From: JAAYYM01 sp964483155
GTDB lineage: Bacteria; Bacillota; Clostridia; Lachnospirales; Lachnospiraceae
Direction: 5' to 3'
DNA: 64,000 bases
Assembly (NCBI GenBank): GCA_964483155.1
Contig: CAZAAC010000009.1
Location: forward strand, 1-64,000
This document shows positions 33,777-42,275 of this stretch, piece by piece; within the stretch, counting starts at the first letter, position 1, and every line of letters starts with the position of its first letter. The notes under the pieces were generated by a model. The model was given only the letters and a program-made list of their open reading frames with translations. It made no database searches and had not been told where the DNA came from. Made by a program: the position numbers and the translations under genes.

Positions 33777-36008
33777 TTATTGTCGTGGTTCACGGAAAGG
33801 ATTAACCCGCTTAAATTTTTTGTTTTCATATAGTGAGTGATCAGCTTCTTTAATCATCTCTTCTAATAAAATGTCAGATGAGCAGATAAAAGAGGTATAA
33901 CCGTAAGACATCTCTATGTAGTAAGGGACATTTGACGAGCTATTCATTTCTATAGTATGCATTTGGATTCGTTCCTTTAACTGTTCAATAATAGTTGTGT
34001 TCCCTGATAATGCAAAAGCTATAAATTCGTCTCCACCCAAGCGTGCAACCACATCATCACGACGAAAACTTTTATGTAAGATTGTTGCTGCACTCATTAA
34101 AGCATAGTCTCCTGCTTCATGTCCAAATGTATCATTTATTAATTTCAAACTATCCAAATCTGCAAAAAAGAGTAATGCCTCATGCCCGACATGTGTTAAT
34201 ATCATATTATTTACCTTCTCAAAAAAGCCTCTACGATTATCAAGACGTGTCAATTCATCTGTTATCGAAATGTTCATTAACCGATGGTTCATGTTCGAGT
34301 ATTTCAATGCTGAACTGATTTCAATGCTTACCGTATAGGCGGCATATTGCTTGTCAATATCATTTTCACAGATAAAGAACCCATACTGATCCTCATTAAT
34401 AAAAAGATTGTATATGGTTTTAATATGCTGGTAAGGTCTATCGGTATAATTATTGTCAAATATTTCGCGAATGGAGATGATGGAATCATCACTGTTAAGA
34501 ACAACCTTTTTATCATGAACGCTAAAAGCAACAAGTCTTGCATGAGAGGGGCGTTTCCATTCATCCATTAGATTGTGTACAACGGGGGCATCAAAAAGAT
34601 AGATATAGGAAGAAGTGATTCCAAGTAGCTCAATCTTCTCAAGTATTTTTTCTAGGAAAATATCTGTATCAGAATTATAAATTAAAGAATCTCGCATAAT
34701 TCCAGAAGAAATCCATCTGATATTCATAAAATCAATGGGAATAGAATATAGTGCCCATGATTTATCATTAATGGAAGAAGAGAGAAGATTTAGCAAGGCC
34801 GAATTAAGTGCAGCTTTTCGTGTAGAATCAGAAGTCAGGTCAATAATTCTGAGAATAAAATCATGAATGTAATAGTGTAAATGCTCAGTTTTTATATACT
34901 TTGACCAACTAGCAGTTTTAAGTTTATTAATCATTTCTTGAAATTCAGAAAGTGTATGGTTATTGCCGTCATATTCGTAATAGGCACTGAATAAATCGGC
35001 AACAAGAGGGCGTAACAAACGATACAATAATTCGGATTGAGAATGAAACATAATGTGTGCTGTTGCAATATTGATACATTCATCAAGAGACTGACCGCAT
35101 TGTACATACAAATTTGTCTGTTCACTATCACATCCACAGGAAGATCGTCTAATAAATTTTGAAGGGATGCTGCGGCAGGTCATTGTGCCACCATTAAAAA
35201 TGTTAATTCCTTCAATTACAGCGCGATATGCAAGTTCCTGTATATTTATCCCAACTGTAGACAAAGGAGGAGAGAGTGTGTTTGAGAAGGAAGCATTATC
35301 AAAGCCGGTTATAGCAATATCCTTGCCTATTTCAAGTCCGCGTTTCTTTAGGACGCGGTAACCAGCCTCTGCCATATAGTCATTGGCAAAGCAAATAGCT
35401 TCTGTATCTGGATTTTTATCAAGCATTTTTTGTATGATTGCATCACAATATTTTGAATAATTGCCATAGGGAGTCATAGAAACATCTACGGGAAGGTTAT
35501 ATTTTTTCATCATCTCTAAATATAGGGAAAGCCGTTCTGCAGAATCATTATTGTTGTGCTTTCCATTTACAAAGCAAATTTTCTTATAACCATGATCCAC
35601 AATCATATGTTCCAGACAAGCCTGAAAACCAATAACGTTATTAATCGTGAGGCAGTTCCGTCCTGGTATATCTTCTTCCATAATAATAATGGTGCTGTCT
35701 TTATATTTATTAATAAAATTGTCAATATCCGAATAGTCAATAAAAGGCTCAATTGTACCAAGTGATATAATCAGGATATCTATATGTGAGCGGATGGCAT
35801 AATCATATATGGTATTTAGCTGATAGTCATACTCAGCTAAATGGGTAGGATCATAGTAAGCTGATACATACATCCCAGGAAAAAATATCACATTAACATC
35901 CATATCTTCGGCAGCATGCAAGATGCCGTTGCACATGTTCCTTACATACTCGGTATCAATATGACAAATGAAAACACCAACATTTAAGCGTTTTTTATTC
36001 TCTTCCAT
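33777..36008 (-). CDS. LacI-like sugar-sensor domain fused to a GGDEF diguanylate cyclase
   Basis: A 743-residue soluble protein. Residues 1-300 match the effector-binding half of LacI/GalR regulators (LNVGVFICHIDTEYVRN, CFANDYMAEAGYRVLKKRG, DIAITGFDNASFSNTLSPPL) but the DNA-binding helix-turn-helix is missing. A helical/GAF-like linker of about 270 residues follows. The C-terminal GGDEF domain has ITDELTRLDNRRGF, the intact active site RLGGDEF (about 657-663) and an I-site RRDD exactly five residues before GGDEF, so it should make cyclic-di-GMP and be feedback inhibited. A sugar probably tunes its activity inside the cell. Divergent from the DEAD-box helicase. Confidence 0.88.
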   Translation of the reverse strand: MEENKKRLNVGVFICHIDTEYVRNMCNGILHAAEDMDVNVIFFPGMYVSAYYDPTHLAEYDYQLNTIYDYAIRSHIDILIISLGTIEPFIDYSDIDNFINKYKDSTIIIMEEDIPGRNCLTINNVIGFQACLEHMIVDHGYKKICFVNGKHNNNDSAERLSLYLEMMKKYNLPVDVSMTPYGNYSKYCDAIIQKMLDKNPDTEAICFANDYMAEAGYRVLKKRGLEIGKDIAITGFDNASFSNTLSPPLSTVGINIQELAYRAVIEGINIFNGGTMTCRSIPSKFIRRSSCGCDSEQTNLYVQCGQSLDECINIATAHIMFHSQSELLYRLLRPLVADLFSAYYEYDGNNHTLSEFQEMINKLKTASWSKYIKTEHLHYYIHDFILRIIDLTSDSTRKAALNSALLNLLSSSINDKSWALYSIPIDFMNIRWISSGIMRDSLIYNSDTDIFLEKILEKIELLGITSSYIYLFDAPVVHNLMDEWKRPSHARLVAFSVHDKKVVLNSDDSIISIREIFDNNYTDRPYQHIKTIYNLFINEDQYGFFICENDIDKQYAAYTVSIEISSALKYSNMNHRLMNISITDELTRLDNRRGFFEKVNNMILTHVGHEALLFFADLDSLKLINDTFGHEAGDYALMSAATILHKSFRRDDVVARLGGDEFIAFALSGNTTIIEQLKERIQMHTIEMNSSSNVPYYIEMSYGYTSFICSSDILLEEMIKEADHSLYENKKFKRVNPFREPRQ

Positions 36009-36176
36009 AAGGTTCCTCCAGGTAGTAGAATATAATAAGCAGTACGATTCATAAACTAGAAATTCAAAAATACAATTATCATTATCATATACATAAAATT
36101 AAAAATTTACAAGTGATAACTATAGAAATCAGTTCGCAAAATTTTTTCTATTTATTTTTATTTATGCAAATTATAT

Positions 36177-36205
36177 TTGATATTTCTATAGAAATGTGTT
36201 ATGGT
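36177..36205 (+). promoter_or_regulatory. Putative promoter of the DEAD-box helicase leader
   Basis: TTGATA (36177-36182), 17 bp, TATGGT (36200-36205). It would give a leader of about 170 bases that contains the hairpin and mini-ORF described below. TATAAT at 36241-36246 is an alternative -10. The rest of the 36009-36380 gap is AT-rich and I see no other gene in it. Confidence 0.5.
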
Positions 36206-36293
36206 AGATTAGTAGCAATAGGTAAATAATAGGCACAGAGTATAATATAATCAAAATTGAATAGGATATCATTAATCAATAATAGTATTTTGT

Positions 36294-36344
36294 GAGCTTT
36301 AACCAAGTAGGAGAGAGAAACAACTATGAGGTTAAAGCTCTTTT
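36294..36344 (+). promoter_or_regulatory. Terminator-like attenuator hairpin in the helicase leader
   Basis: GAGCTTTAACC (36294-36304) pairs perfectly over 11 bp with GGTTAAAGCTC (36330-36340), and TTTT follows. The upstream gene is on the other strand, so on the plus strand this intrinsic-terminator shape can only end a transcript that started in the leader. Its 3' arm overlaps a six-codon ORF, so a translating ribosome would open it. Confidence 0.6.
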
Positions 36345-36346
36345 GA
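36326..36346 (+). CDS. Putative leader peptide MRLKLF
   Basis: ATG AGG TTA AAG CTC TTT TGA, preceded by AGGAGAGAG at 36309-36317 in the loop of the attenuator hairpin. The coding bases 36330-36340 are the 3' arm of the stem. This is the smallest reading frame that ties translation to the hairpin. It may be chance; the ribosome site and the exact overlap make it worth testing. Confidence 0.4.
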   Translation: MRLKLF

Positions 36347-36380
36347 TGCAAGAATAAATCTGTGAACGAAAGGAATTATA

Positions 36381-37955
36381 ATGAAATTTGAAGAAATGGT
36401 TTTGGATAGTAAAATATTACGCGCAGTAGAAGAAATGGGATTTGAGGAAATGTCACCAATACAGGCGAAGGCAATTCCAATTATTATGGAGGGAAAAGAC
36501 ATTATCGGTCAGGCGCAGACGGGAACGGGAAAGACGGCGGCATTTGGTATACCCATGTTAGAAGCTGTTGACGCAAAGGATAAGGCGGTACAAGCAATTG
36601 TCCTGTGCCCAACACGTGAACTTGCAATACAAGTGGCGAATGAAATCCGCAACCTTGCAAAATATATGCATGGTATAAAAGTATTACCCGTTTATGGTGG
36701 ACAAGAAATAATTAAGCAGATTAAATCACTTAAGGCTGGGGCGCAGATTGTTGTCGGTACACCAGGACGTGTGATGGATCATATGCGAAGAAAGACAGTA
36801 AAGTTCGGCGCAGTAAAAATGGTTGTATTGGATGAAGCAGATGAAATGCTCAACATGGGATTTCGTGAGGATATCGAAACGATTCTGTTTGGAGTGCCAG
36901 ATGAAAGACAGACTATTTTGTTTTCAGCTACCATGCCAAAAGCAATTGAAGAAATAGCGAAAACACATCAAAGGGATACCGTTATGGTCAAAGTTATACA
37001 TAAGGAATTAACTGTGGAAAATATTGAACAGTATTATTTTGATGTGCGTCCTAAAAATAAGGAAGAGGTCTTGGCGCGTTTGATTGATGTGTACAATCCG
37101 CATCTATCGATTATTTTTTGTAATACAAAACGTGTGGTGGATGAACTTGCCACGAATCTGAAGGGACGAGGGTATTTTGCAGAGGCACTGCATGGAGATT
37201 TGAAACAAACACAGAGAGATCATGTTATGAACAGCTTTCGAAATGGAAAGACAGAGATTCTTGTTGCGACGGACGTAGCAGCAAGGGGAATTGATGTTGA
37301 TGATATTGATGTTGTCTTTAATTATGATTTGCCACAGGATGACGAATATTATGTACATCGAATCGGCAGGACAGGCCGTGCTGGCAAAGCGGGACTTGCA
37401 CTTACGTTTATATCAGGAAAAGAAGTATATAAGCTTAAAGATATTGAACGGTTCTGCAAGACAAAAATAAAAGCAAAGCCTATTCCATCTGCAGGAGATA
37501 TTAAAAACACAAAAATTGAGCATGCATTTAAGGATATCAAAGCAGTGATTGAAGAGGGAAACTTATCTGATATGCTAAATATTGTCGAACAACATGTGAA
37601 CGAAGAAGACTATACAGCAATGGATATTGCTGCGGCATTTTTGAAGCTATATTTAGGGGAAGATACTGTTACGAGAGAAAGCACCGATGAGATAGGTGAA
37701 ACTGGTGCAGAAGCAGGTATGGTGAGACTCTTTATGAACATCGGGAAGAAACAGGGAATTAGTGCATCAAATATTGTAGGGGCAATTGCAGGAGAAAGTG
37801 GTATCCCAGGAAATTTAATTGGTGCTATCGATATGTTTGATGCATATACATTTGTAGAGGTACCAAGAGAATATACAAACGAGGTACTTAAGGCAATGAA
37901 AAATGTAAGAATTAAAGGAAAATCAATCAGTATAGAGCCTGCAAATCGGAAGTAG
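36381..37955 (+). CDS. DEAD-box RNA helicase with C-terminal DbpA-type RNA-binding domain
   Basis: A 524-residue helicase. Motifs in order: Q motif (MSPIQAKAIPII), I AQTGTGKTAAF, Ia PTRELAIQ, Ib GTPGRV, II DEAD, III SAT, IV IIFCNT, V ATDVAARGID and VI HRIGRTGRAG. Residues about 445-521 form the DbpA RNA-binding fold (RLFMNIGKKQGISASNIVGA, ending KGKSISIEPANRK). Family members remodel rRNA and mRNA, often induced by cold. The CshA/DeaD branch is likely; exact orthology is unclear. A leader with a hairpin and mini-ORF precedes it. RBS AAAGGAA. Confidence 0.93.
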   Translation: MKFEEMVLDSKILRAVEEMGFEEMSPIQAKAIPIIMEGKDIIGQAQTGTGKTAAFGIPMLEAVDAKDKAVQAIVLCPTRELAIQVANEIRNLAKYMHGIKVLPVYGGQEIIKQIKSLKAGAQIVVGTPGRVMDHMRRKTVKFGAVKMVVLDEADEMLNMGFREDIETILFGVPDERQTILFSATMPKAIEEIAKTHQRDTVMVKVIHKELTVENIEQYYFDVRPKNKEEVLARLIDVYNPHLSIIFCNTKRVVDELATNLKGRGYFAEALHGDLKQTQRDHVMNSFRNGKTEILVATDVAARGIDVDDIDVVFNYDLPQDDEYYVHRIGRTGRAGKAGLALTFISGKEVYKLKDIERFCKTKIKAKPIPSAGDIKNTKIEHAFKDIKAVIEEGNLSDMLNIVEQHVNEEDYTAMDIAAAFLKLYLGEDTVTRESTDEIGETGAEAGMVRLFMNIGKKQGISASNIVGAIAGESGIPGNLIGAIDMFDAYTFVEVPREYTNEVLKAMKNVRIKGKSISIEPANRK

Positions 37956-38074
37956 AATCGGGTTTGTGAAAGGTATTATCACATAATCTTTTAAAAGGAT
38001 TTATCTTTATTATTTTCTAAATAGCGGTTATAATAGGACATGGGATATGTCTGAAAACCGTGGGAGGAAGTAAG

Positions 38075-38410
38075 ATGGAAAAGCGTTTAAGAGACTATAT
38101 ACGAAAAATAGAAGAATTATTATTAAAAAATCCAAGAGAAGAAGCACGTAAGGAATTACGAGAAGAAATGCTGATTCAGATTGGATTTTTTCAACATGAA
38201 AGACTGATTCATCTTATTGTGACAGCTTTATTTGCGATACTGACGATCATAATGATGTTGGGGTGTCTTGTTTTGCAATTAATTACATTATATTGCCTGG
38301 CAGGACTATTTTTTATTTTACTGGTGCCATATATCAGACACTATTTTATACTGGAAAATGGAGTTCAAAAACTGTATCTATTATATGATCAACTGATAAG
38401 CTACGTATGA
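38075..38410 (+). CDS. Small two-helix membrane protein of unknown function
   Basis: A 111-residue protein: a charged helix (MEKRLRDYIRKIEELLLKNP...) then two hydrophobic segments (about 46-67 and 69-87) and a short amphipathic tail. ATG 38075 has GGGAGGAAG before it; the GTG at 38060 lies upstream of that site and is not used. A possible TATAAT at 38029. No family recognised. It lies 72 bases before the alpha-galactosidase gene but may not share its function. Confidence 0.65.
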   Translation: MEKRLRDYIRKIEELLLKNPREEARKELREEMLIQIGFFQHERLIHLIVTALFAILTIIMMLGCLVLQLITLYCLAGLFFILLVPYIRHYFILENGVQKLYLLYDQLISYV

Positions 38411-38482
38411 AACGATGGAATATTGTAAATGGCATATGGTTGACTGAGAAAGTTCAAAAATAATGCAAGAAGGAGAGCAAAT

Positions 38483-40870
38483 ATGATTGAAAAACTGAAA
38501 GAACAGTTTTATCTTACAACAGAGCATACAAGTTATTGGTTTCGCGTAACGGAGTTTGGGCATCTGGAGCATGTATATTATGGGACAAAGTTACAAAAGC
38601 AAAATATGGAGGCCTTAAGATATAAGCATACGGCTGAATTTGGGTCATGCATTAGCTATGGAACGACAGAAAAAGTAAGTCATGGTACAACAAGGAAGAC
38701 AAAAAATGAAGAAATAAAAATGCCGGAGCATTATAGCCTTGATACAATGTGCCTTGAATGGTCAGGTATTGGAAGAGGAGATTATCGCCAAAGTCCACTG
38801 GAAATCAAAATGCCAGATGGGAGCTTTGTAAACGATTTTGTATATAAAACAGTCACTATAAAAAGCGGATGCTGTGATATGTGTACTTTACCGACTGCTT
38901 ATGGGACCGCAGAGGATTGTATGCATCTTGACATTACTATGGAAGACAAGTCAAACCAGATAGAGGTACATTTAATCTATACTGTTTATGAGGATACTGA
39001 TGTCATTACAAGACGTGCCTATGTTGTGAATAATAATGATAAAAAGCTGGTGATTAGAAGAGCACTCAGCATGATGGTGGATATTCCTAATCGAGATTAT
39101 AGAATGACAACGTTTGATGGTGGCTGGATTAAGGAAACACATCGCCATGACAGAGATATTACATATGGAAGAGTTGTAAACTTTTCTGCAACAGGGGGAA
39201 GTTCAAATCAGCATAATCCAGGATTTTTATTATCAGAAAAAACAGCAACAGAATCTGATGGCAATGTATACGGTTTTAACCTCATTTATAGTGGGAACCA
39301 TTATGGCGCCGTTGAATTAAATCATGCGGACATTGTACGTGTTCTAATGGGTATTAATGACCATTGCTTTGAATGGGAGCTTAATAAAGAAGAGTTATTT
39401 GAGATGCCCGAAGTAGTCATGACTTTTAGTAACAAGGGCTTTAATGGCATGAGTCATTATTTTCATGATTTCATCAATAAGCATATTGTCAGGGGCGAAT
39501 GGAAAGATAAAGAGCGCCCTATCATAATTAATAATTGGGAAGCATATTTTTTTGATTTTAATGAGAGGAAGCTATTGAGATTAGCGGAGCAAGGGAAGAA
39601 ATTGGGCATGGAAATGTTTGTGCTTGATGATGGATGGTTTGGTTCCCGCAATAATGACAGAGCAGGACTGGGAGATTACGAAGTCAATAGAAAGAAACTA
39701 CCAGGTGGAATGAAAGGCTTTGTTCATAAGATTAAAGCATTGGGTCTACAATGTGGACTTTGGTTTGAACCTGAAATGGTAAATGAAGACAGTGATTTAT
39801 TTCGGGAGCATCCTGAGTATGCCATTCATCTGCCAGGCAAAAATCCAACCTATGGTCGCAATCAAAGAGTTTTGGATTTATGTAAACCGCAAGTACAGGA
39901 TTACATTGTGGAAAATGTATCGAGAATACTAGATGATGCTGGAATTACATATGTGAAGTGGGATATGAACCGTCATATTAGTGAGGCATATTCAGATAGA
40001 CTGGCTAATCAGGGAGAGTTTTTTCATCGATATATAATGGGCTTATATAGTATTATGAAGCGGATATTTGAGCCACGCCCTCATATTCTATTAGAATCAT
40101 GTAGTAGTGGAGGAAATCGATTTGACCTGGGAATGCTTTGCTATTCGCCACAAATATGGGCGTCAGATGATACGGATCCGATTGAGAGATTAAAAATACA
40201 GAAAGGGCTGTCCTATTTGTATCCTCTTTCAACTATTAGTGCGCATGTGTCGGCGTCGCCGCACCAACAGACATTGAGAGAAACAGCATTTTCAACGAGA
40301 TTTAATGTGGCGGCATTTGGATGTCTTGGCTATGAACTTGATTTAAGATACCTATCAAAAGTAGAGAAACAGGAAGTGGCTGAACAAATTGCGTTTTATA
40401 AATTGCATCGTAGAACCTTTCAATATGGTGAATTTAGTCGAGTAGATTATCCAAAGAGCAATAAAATGCAATGGCAGGTACGTAAGAAGGATGGAAATAA
40501 AGTAATTGCAGGTTTCTTTCAGACACTTACCACTGCGGCTGAGGGTTATGACTATCTTCGTATTCTCGGGTTAAATACTGAAAAAGAATATGTTGTGGAA
40601 ACTAAGCCACAGAACATTTATGTAGAACGGTTTGGGGGTCTGATCAAGCATATTATGCCAATAGAGCTTAATCCAGACGGATTGATACTTCGTACAGCAA
40701 ATAGGATATATTCCCTGCAGGATGGTGTAGAAACTTATCATGGAGATGGTGCGTTACTCTCAAATGGTATTTTGCTAAACAACCAGTTTGTTGGCTCGGG
40801 ATATAATGAAAAAATACGTTTGCTTGGTGATTTTGGCTCCAATCTATATGTTGTGACAGAAAGAGTATAA
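38483..40870 (+). CDS. Alpha-galactosidase (glycoside hydrolase family 36)
   Basis: A 795-residue cytoplasmic GH36 enzyme with no signal peptide. N-terminal beta-supersandwich (about 1-330), catalytic TIM barrel and C-terminal beta domain. The nucleophile is Asp494 in YVKWDMNRHI; the acid/base lies in WASDDTDPIERL (Asp562/563). MFVLDDGWFG and ESCSSGGNRFD are further hallmarks. It removes terminal alpha-galactose from melibiose, raffinose or stachyose after import by the adjacent GPH symporter. RBS AAGGAGAG. First gene of a three-gene alpha-galactoside operon. Confidence 0.93.
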   Translation: MIEKLKEQFYLTTEHTSYWFRVTEFGHLEHVYYGTKLQKQNMEALRYKHTAEFGSCISYGTTEKVSHGTTRKTKNEEIKMPEHYSLDTMCLEWSGIGRGDYRQSPLEIKMPDGSFVNDFVYKTVTIKSGCCDMCTLPTAYGTAEDCMHLDITMEDKSNQIEVHLIYTVYEDTDVITRRAYVVNNNDKKLVIRRALSMMVDIPNRDYRMTTFDGGWIKETHRHDRDITYGRVVNFSATGGSSNQHNPGFLLSEKTATESDGNVYGFNLIYSGNHYGAVELNHADIVRVLMGINDHCFEWELNKEELFEMPEVVMTFSNKGFNGMSHYFHDFINKHIVRGEWKDKERPIIINNWEAYFFDFNERKLLRLAEQGKKLGMEMFVLDDGWFGSRNNDRAGLGDYEVNRKKLPGGMKGFVHKIKALGLQCGLWFEPEMVNEDSDLFREHPEYAIHLPGKNPTYGRNQRVLDLCKPQVQDYIVENVSRILDDAGITYVKWDMNRHISEAYSDRLANQGEFFHRYIMGLYSIMKRIFEPRPHILLESCSSGGNRFDLGMLCYSPQIWASDDTDPIERLKIQKGLSYLYPLSTISAHVSASPHQQTLRETAFSTRFNVAAFGCLGYELDLRYLSKVEKQEVAEQIAFYKLHRRTFQYGEFSRVDYPKSNKMQWQVRKKDGNKVIAGFFQTLTTAAEGYDYLRILGLNTEKEYVVETKPQNIYVERFGGLIKHIMPIELNPDGLILRTANRIYSLQDGVETYHGDGALLSNGILLNNQFVGSGYNEKIRLLGDFGSNLYVVTERV

Positions 40871-40887
40871 ATAATGGAGGAGAAGAA

Positions 40888-42270
40888 ATGATTACAAAAC
40901 GCAATAAGTATACGTTCGGTCTAGGCACAATTGGACGTGATATGGTTTATTCCATGATTAGTATGTATCTGATTTATTATCTGACCGATGTTCTAGAGTT
41001 ACCAACCTCCAGTATTTGGTGGATTACGGGAATCATTCTCTGCTGCAGGGTGTTTGATGCGCTGAATGATCCGATCATGGGCGTTGTAGTTGATAATACA
41101 CACAGTCGTTTTGGAAAATTCAAACCATGGATTGTCTTAGGTGCATTTACGACTGGCATTGTTGCAATAATGTTGTTTATGGATATGGGACTTACTGGTG
41201 GCGCATATATTGTGGTATTTGCAATACTATATTTGTTTTTTGGAATCACATTTACGATTAATGATATATCATATTGGTCTATGCTTCCCTCTCTATCTTT
41301 GGATCAAAAAGAGAGAGAAAAGATAGGCGCAGTAGCAAGAATTTGTGCTAATATAGGACTATTCTTTGTTGTAGTTGGAATTGTCCCAATTACAAAAACA
41401 CTTGGGGCATACTTTGGAAGTTTGCAAAAGGGATATTTTGCATTTGGAATTATTGTTGTAGTTATTATGTGGATAGGACAGGCTATTACGATTTTCGGTG
41501 TGAAAGAGGCTGTTGCATCAGCTGATGATAGGCAGGAGCATACAACACTTAAAAATATGTTAACAGTCATTTTCAAAAATGATCAACTTTTATATACAGC
41601 AATTTCCATGGCACTTTTTATGATAGGCTATATGACAACGACAAGTTTTGGGCTTTATTACTTCAAGTATGTATACGGTGATGAAGGGATGTACTCGGTA
41701 TTCGCGTTGGTATTAGGAATATCGCAACTGGCGGCATTGCTTATGTTTCCTTTGGTTAGTAAAAAATATGAACGAGGCCAGATATATTTATTTGCGACCA
41801 TACTTGTTGTAGTGGGTTATATTATTTTTTTCTTTGCACAGACTGACACTATGACATTTATCGGTACGGCTGGTGTCTTAATTTTTGTAGGAGAGGCTGC
41901 TATACAATTACTAATGCTTATGTTTCTTGCCGATACTGTCGAGTATGGCCATTGGAAATTTGGTAAGCGGAATGACAGTGTCACTTTTTCTCTGCAACCC
42001 TTTATCAATAAGATGGGAGGCGCGGTTGCAAGTGGTATCGTCGGTGCAACAGTCATTATTTCTGGAATCAAGGAGGCAAGGAATGCTACTGAGGTAACAG
42101 CAAATGGACTCCTTATATTAAAAATAGCAATGCTGGTACTGCCATTGGTATTTATACTAATCGGATATTGTATTTACAAGGCAAAATATATCATTGACAA
42201 AGAGACATATCAAAAAATTATTAGAGAATTATCTGAGCGTGGGGCAATTGAAGATAAGACAAGGGAGTGA
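40888..42270 (+). CDS. GPH-family sugar:cation symporter (MelB-like)
   Basis: A 460-residue, 12-helix transporter of the glycoside-pentoside-hexuronide family. The early segment YLTDVLELP, FDALNDPIMGVVVDNTHSRFGKFKPW (MelB-like cation/sugar-binding helix II and loop, read in parts) and DTVEYGHWKFGKRNDS are typical. It would bring in melibiose, raffinose-family sugars or another alpha-galactoside with Na+ or H+. Sits 17 bases after the GH36 gene with GGAGGAG before the ATG, and its stop overlaps the ribosome site of the GH13 gene. Confidence 0.9.
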   Translation: MITKRNKYTFGLGTIGRDMVYSMISMYLIYYLTDVLELPTSSIWWITGIILCCRVFDALNDPIMGVVVDNTHSRFGKFKPWIVLGAFTTGIVAIMLFMDMGLTGGAYIVVFAILYLFFGITFTINDISYWSMLPSLSLDQKEREKIGAVARICANIGLFFVVVGIVPITKTLGAYFGSLQKGYFAFGIIVVVIMWIGQAITIFGVKEAVASADDRQEHTTLKNMLTVIFKNDQLLYTAISMALFMIGYMTTTSFGLYYFKYVYGDEGMYSVFALVLGISQLAALLMFPLVSKKYERGQIYLFATILVVVGYIIFFFAQTDTMTFIGTAGVLIFVGEAAIQLLMLMFLADTVEYGHWKFGKRNDSVTFSLQPFINKMGGAVASGIVGATVIISGIKEARNATEVTANGLLILKIAMLVLPLVFILIGYCIYKAKYIIDKETYQKIIRELSERGAIEDKTRE

Positions 42271-42275
42271 AGCAT

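Noticed and set aside
36009..36176. Possible small gene or RNA in the AT-rich gap between the diguanylate cyclase and the helicase
   Set aside because: I found no ribosome site with a sensible ORF and no stable fold outside the attenuator region.
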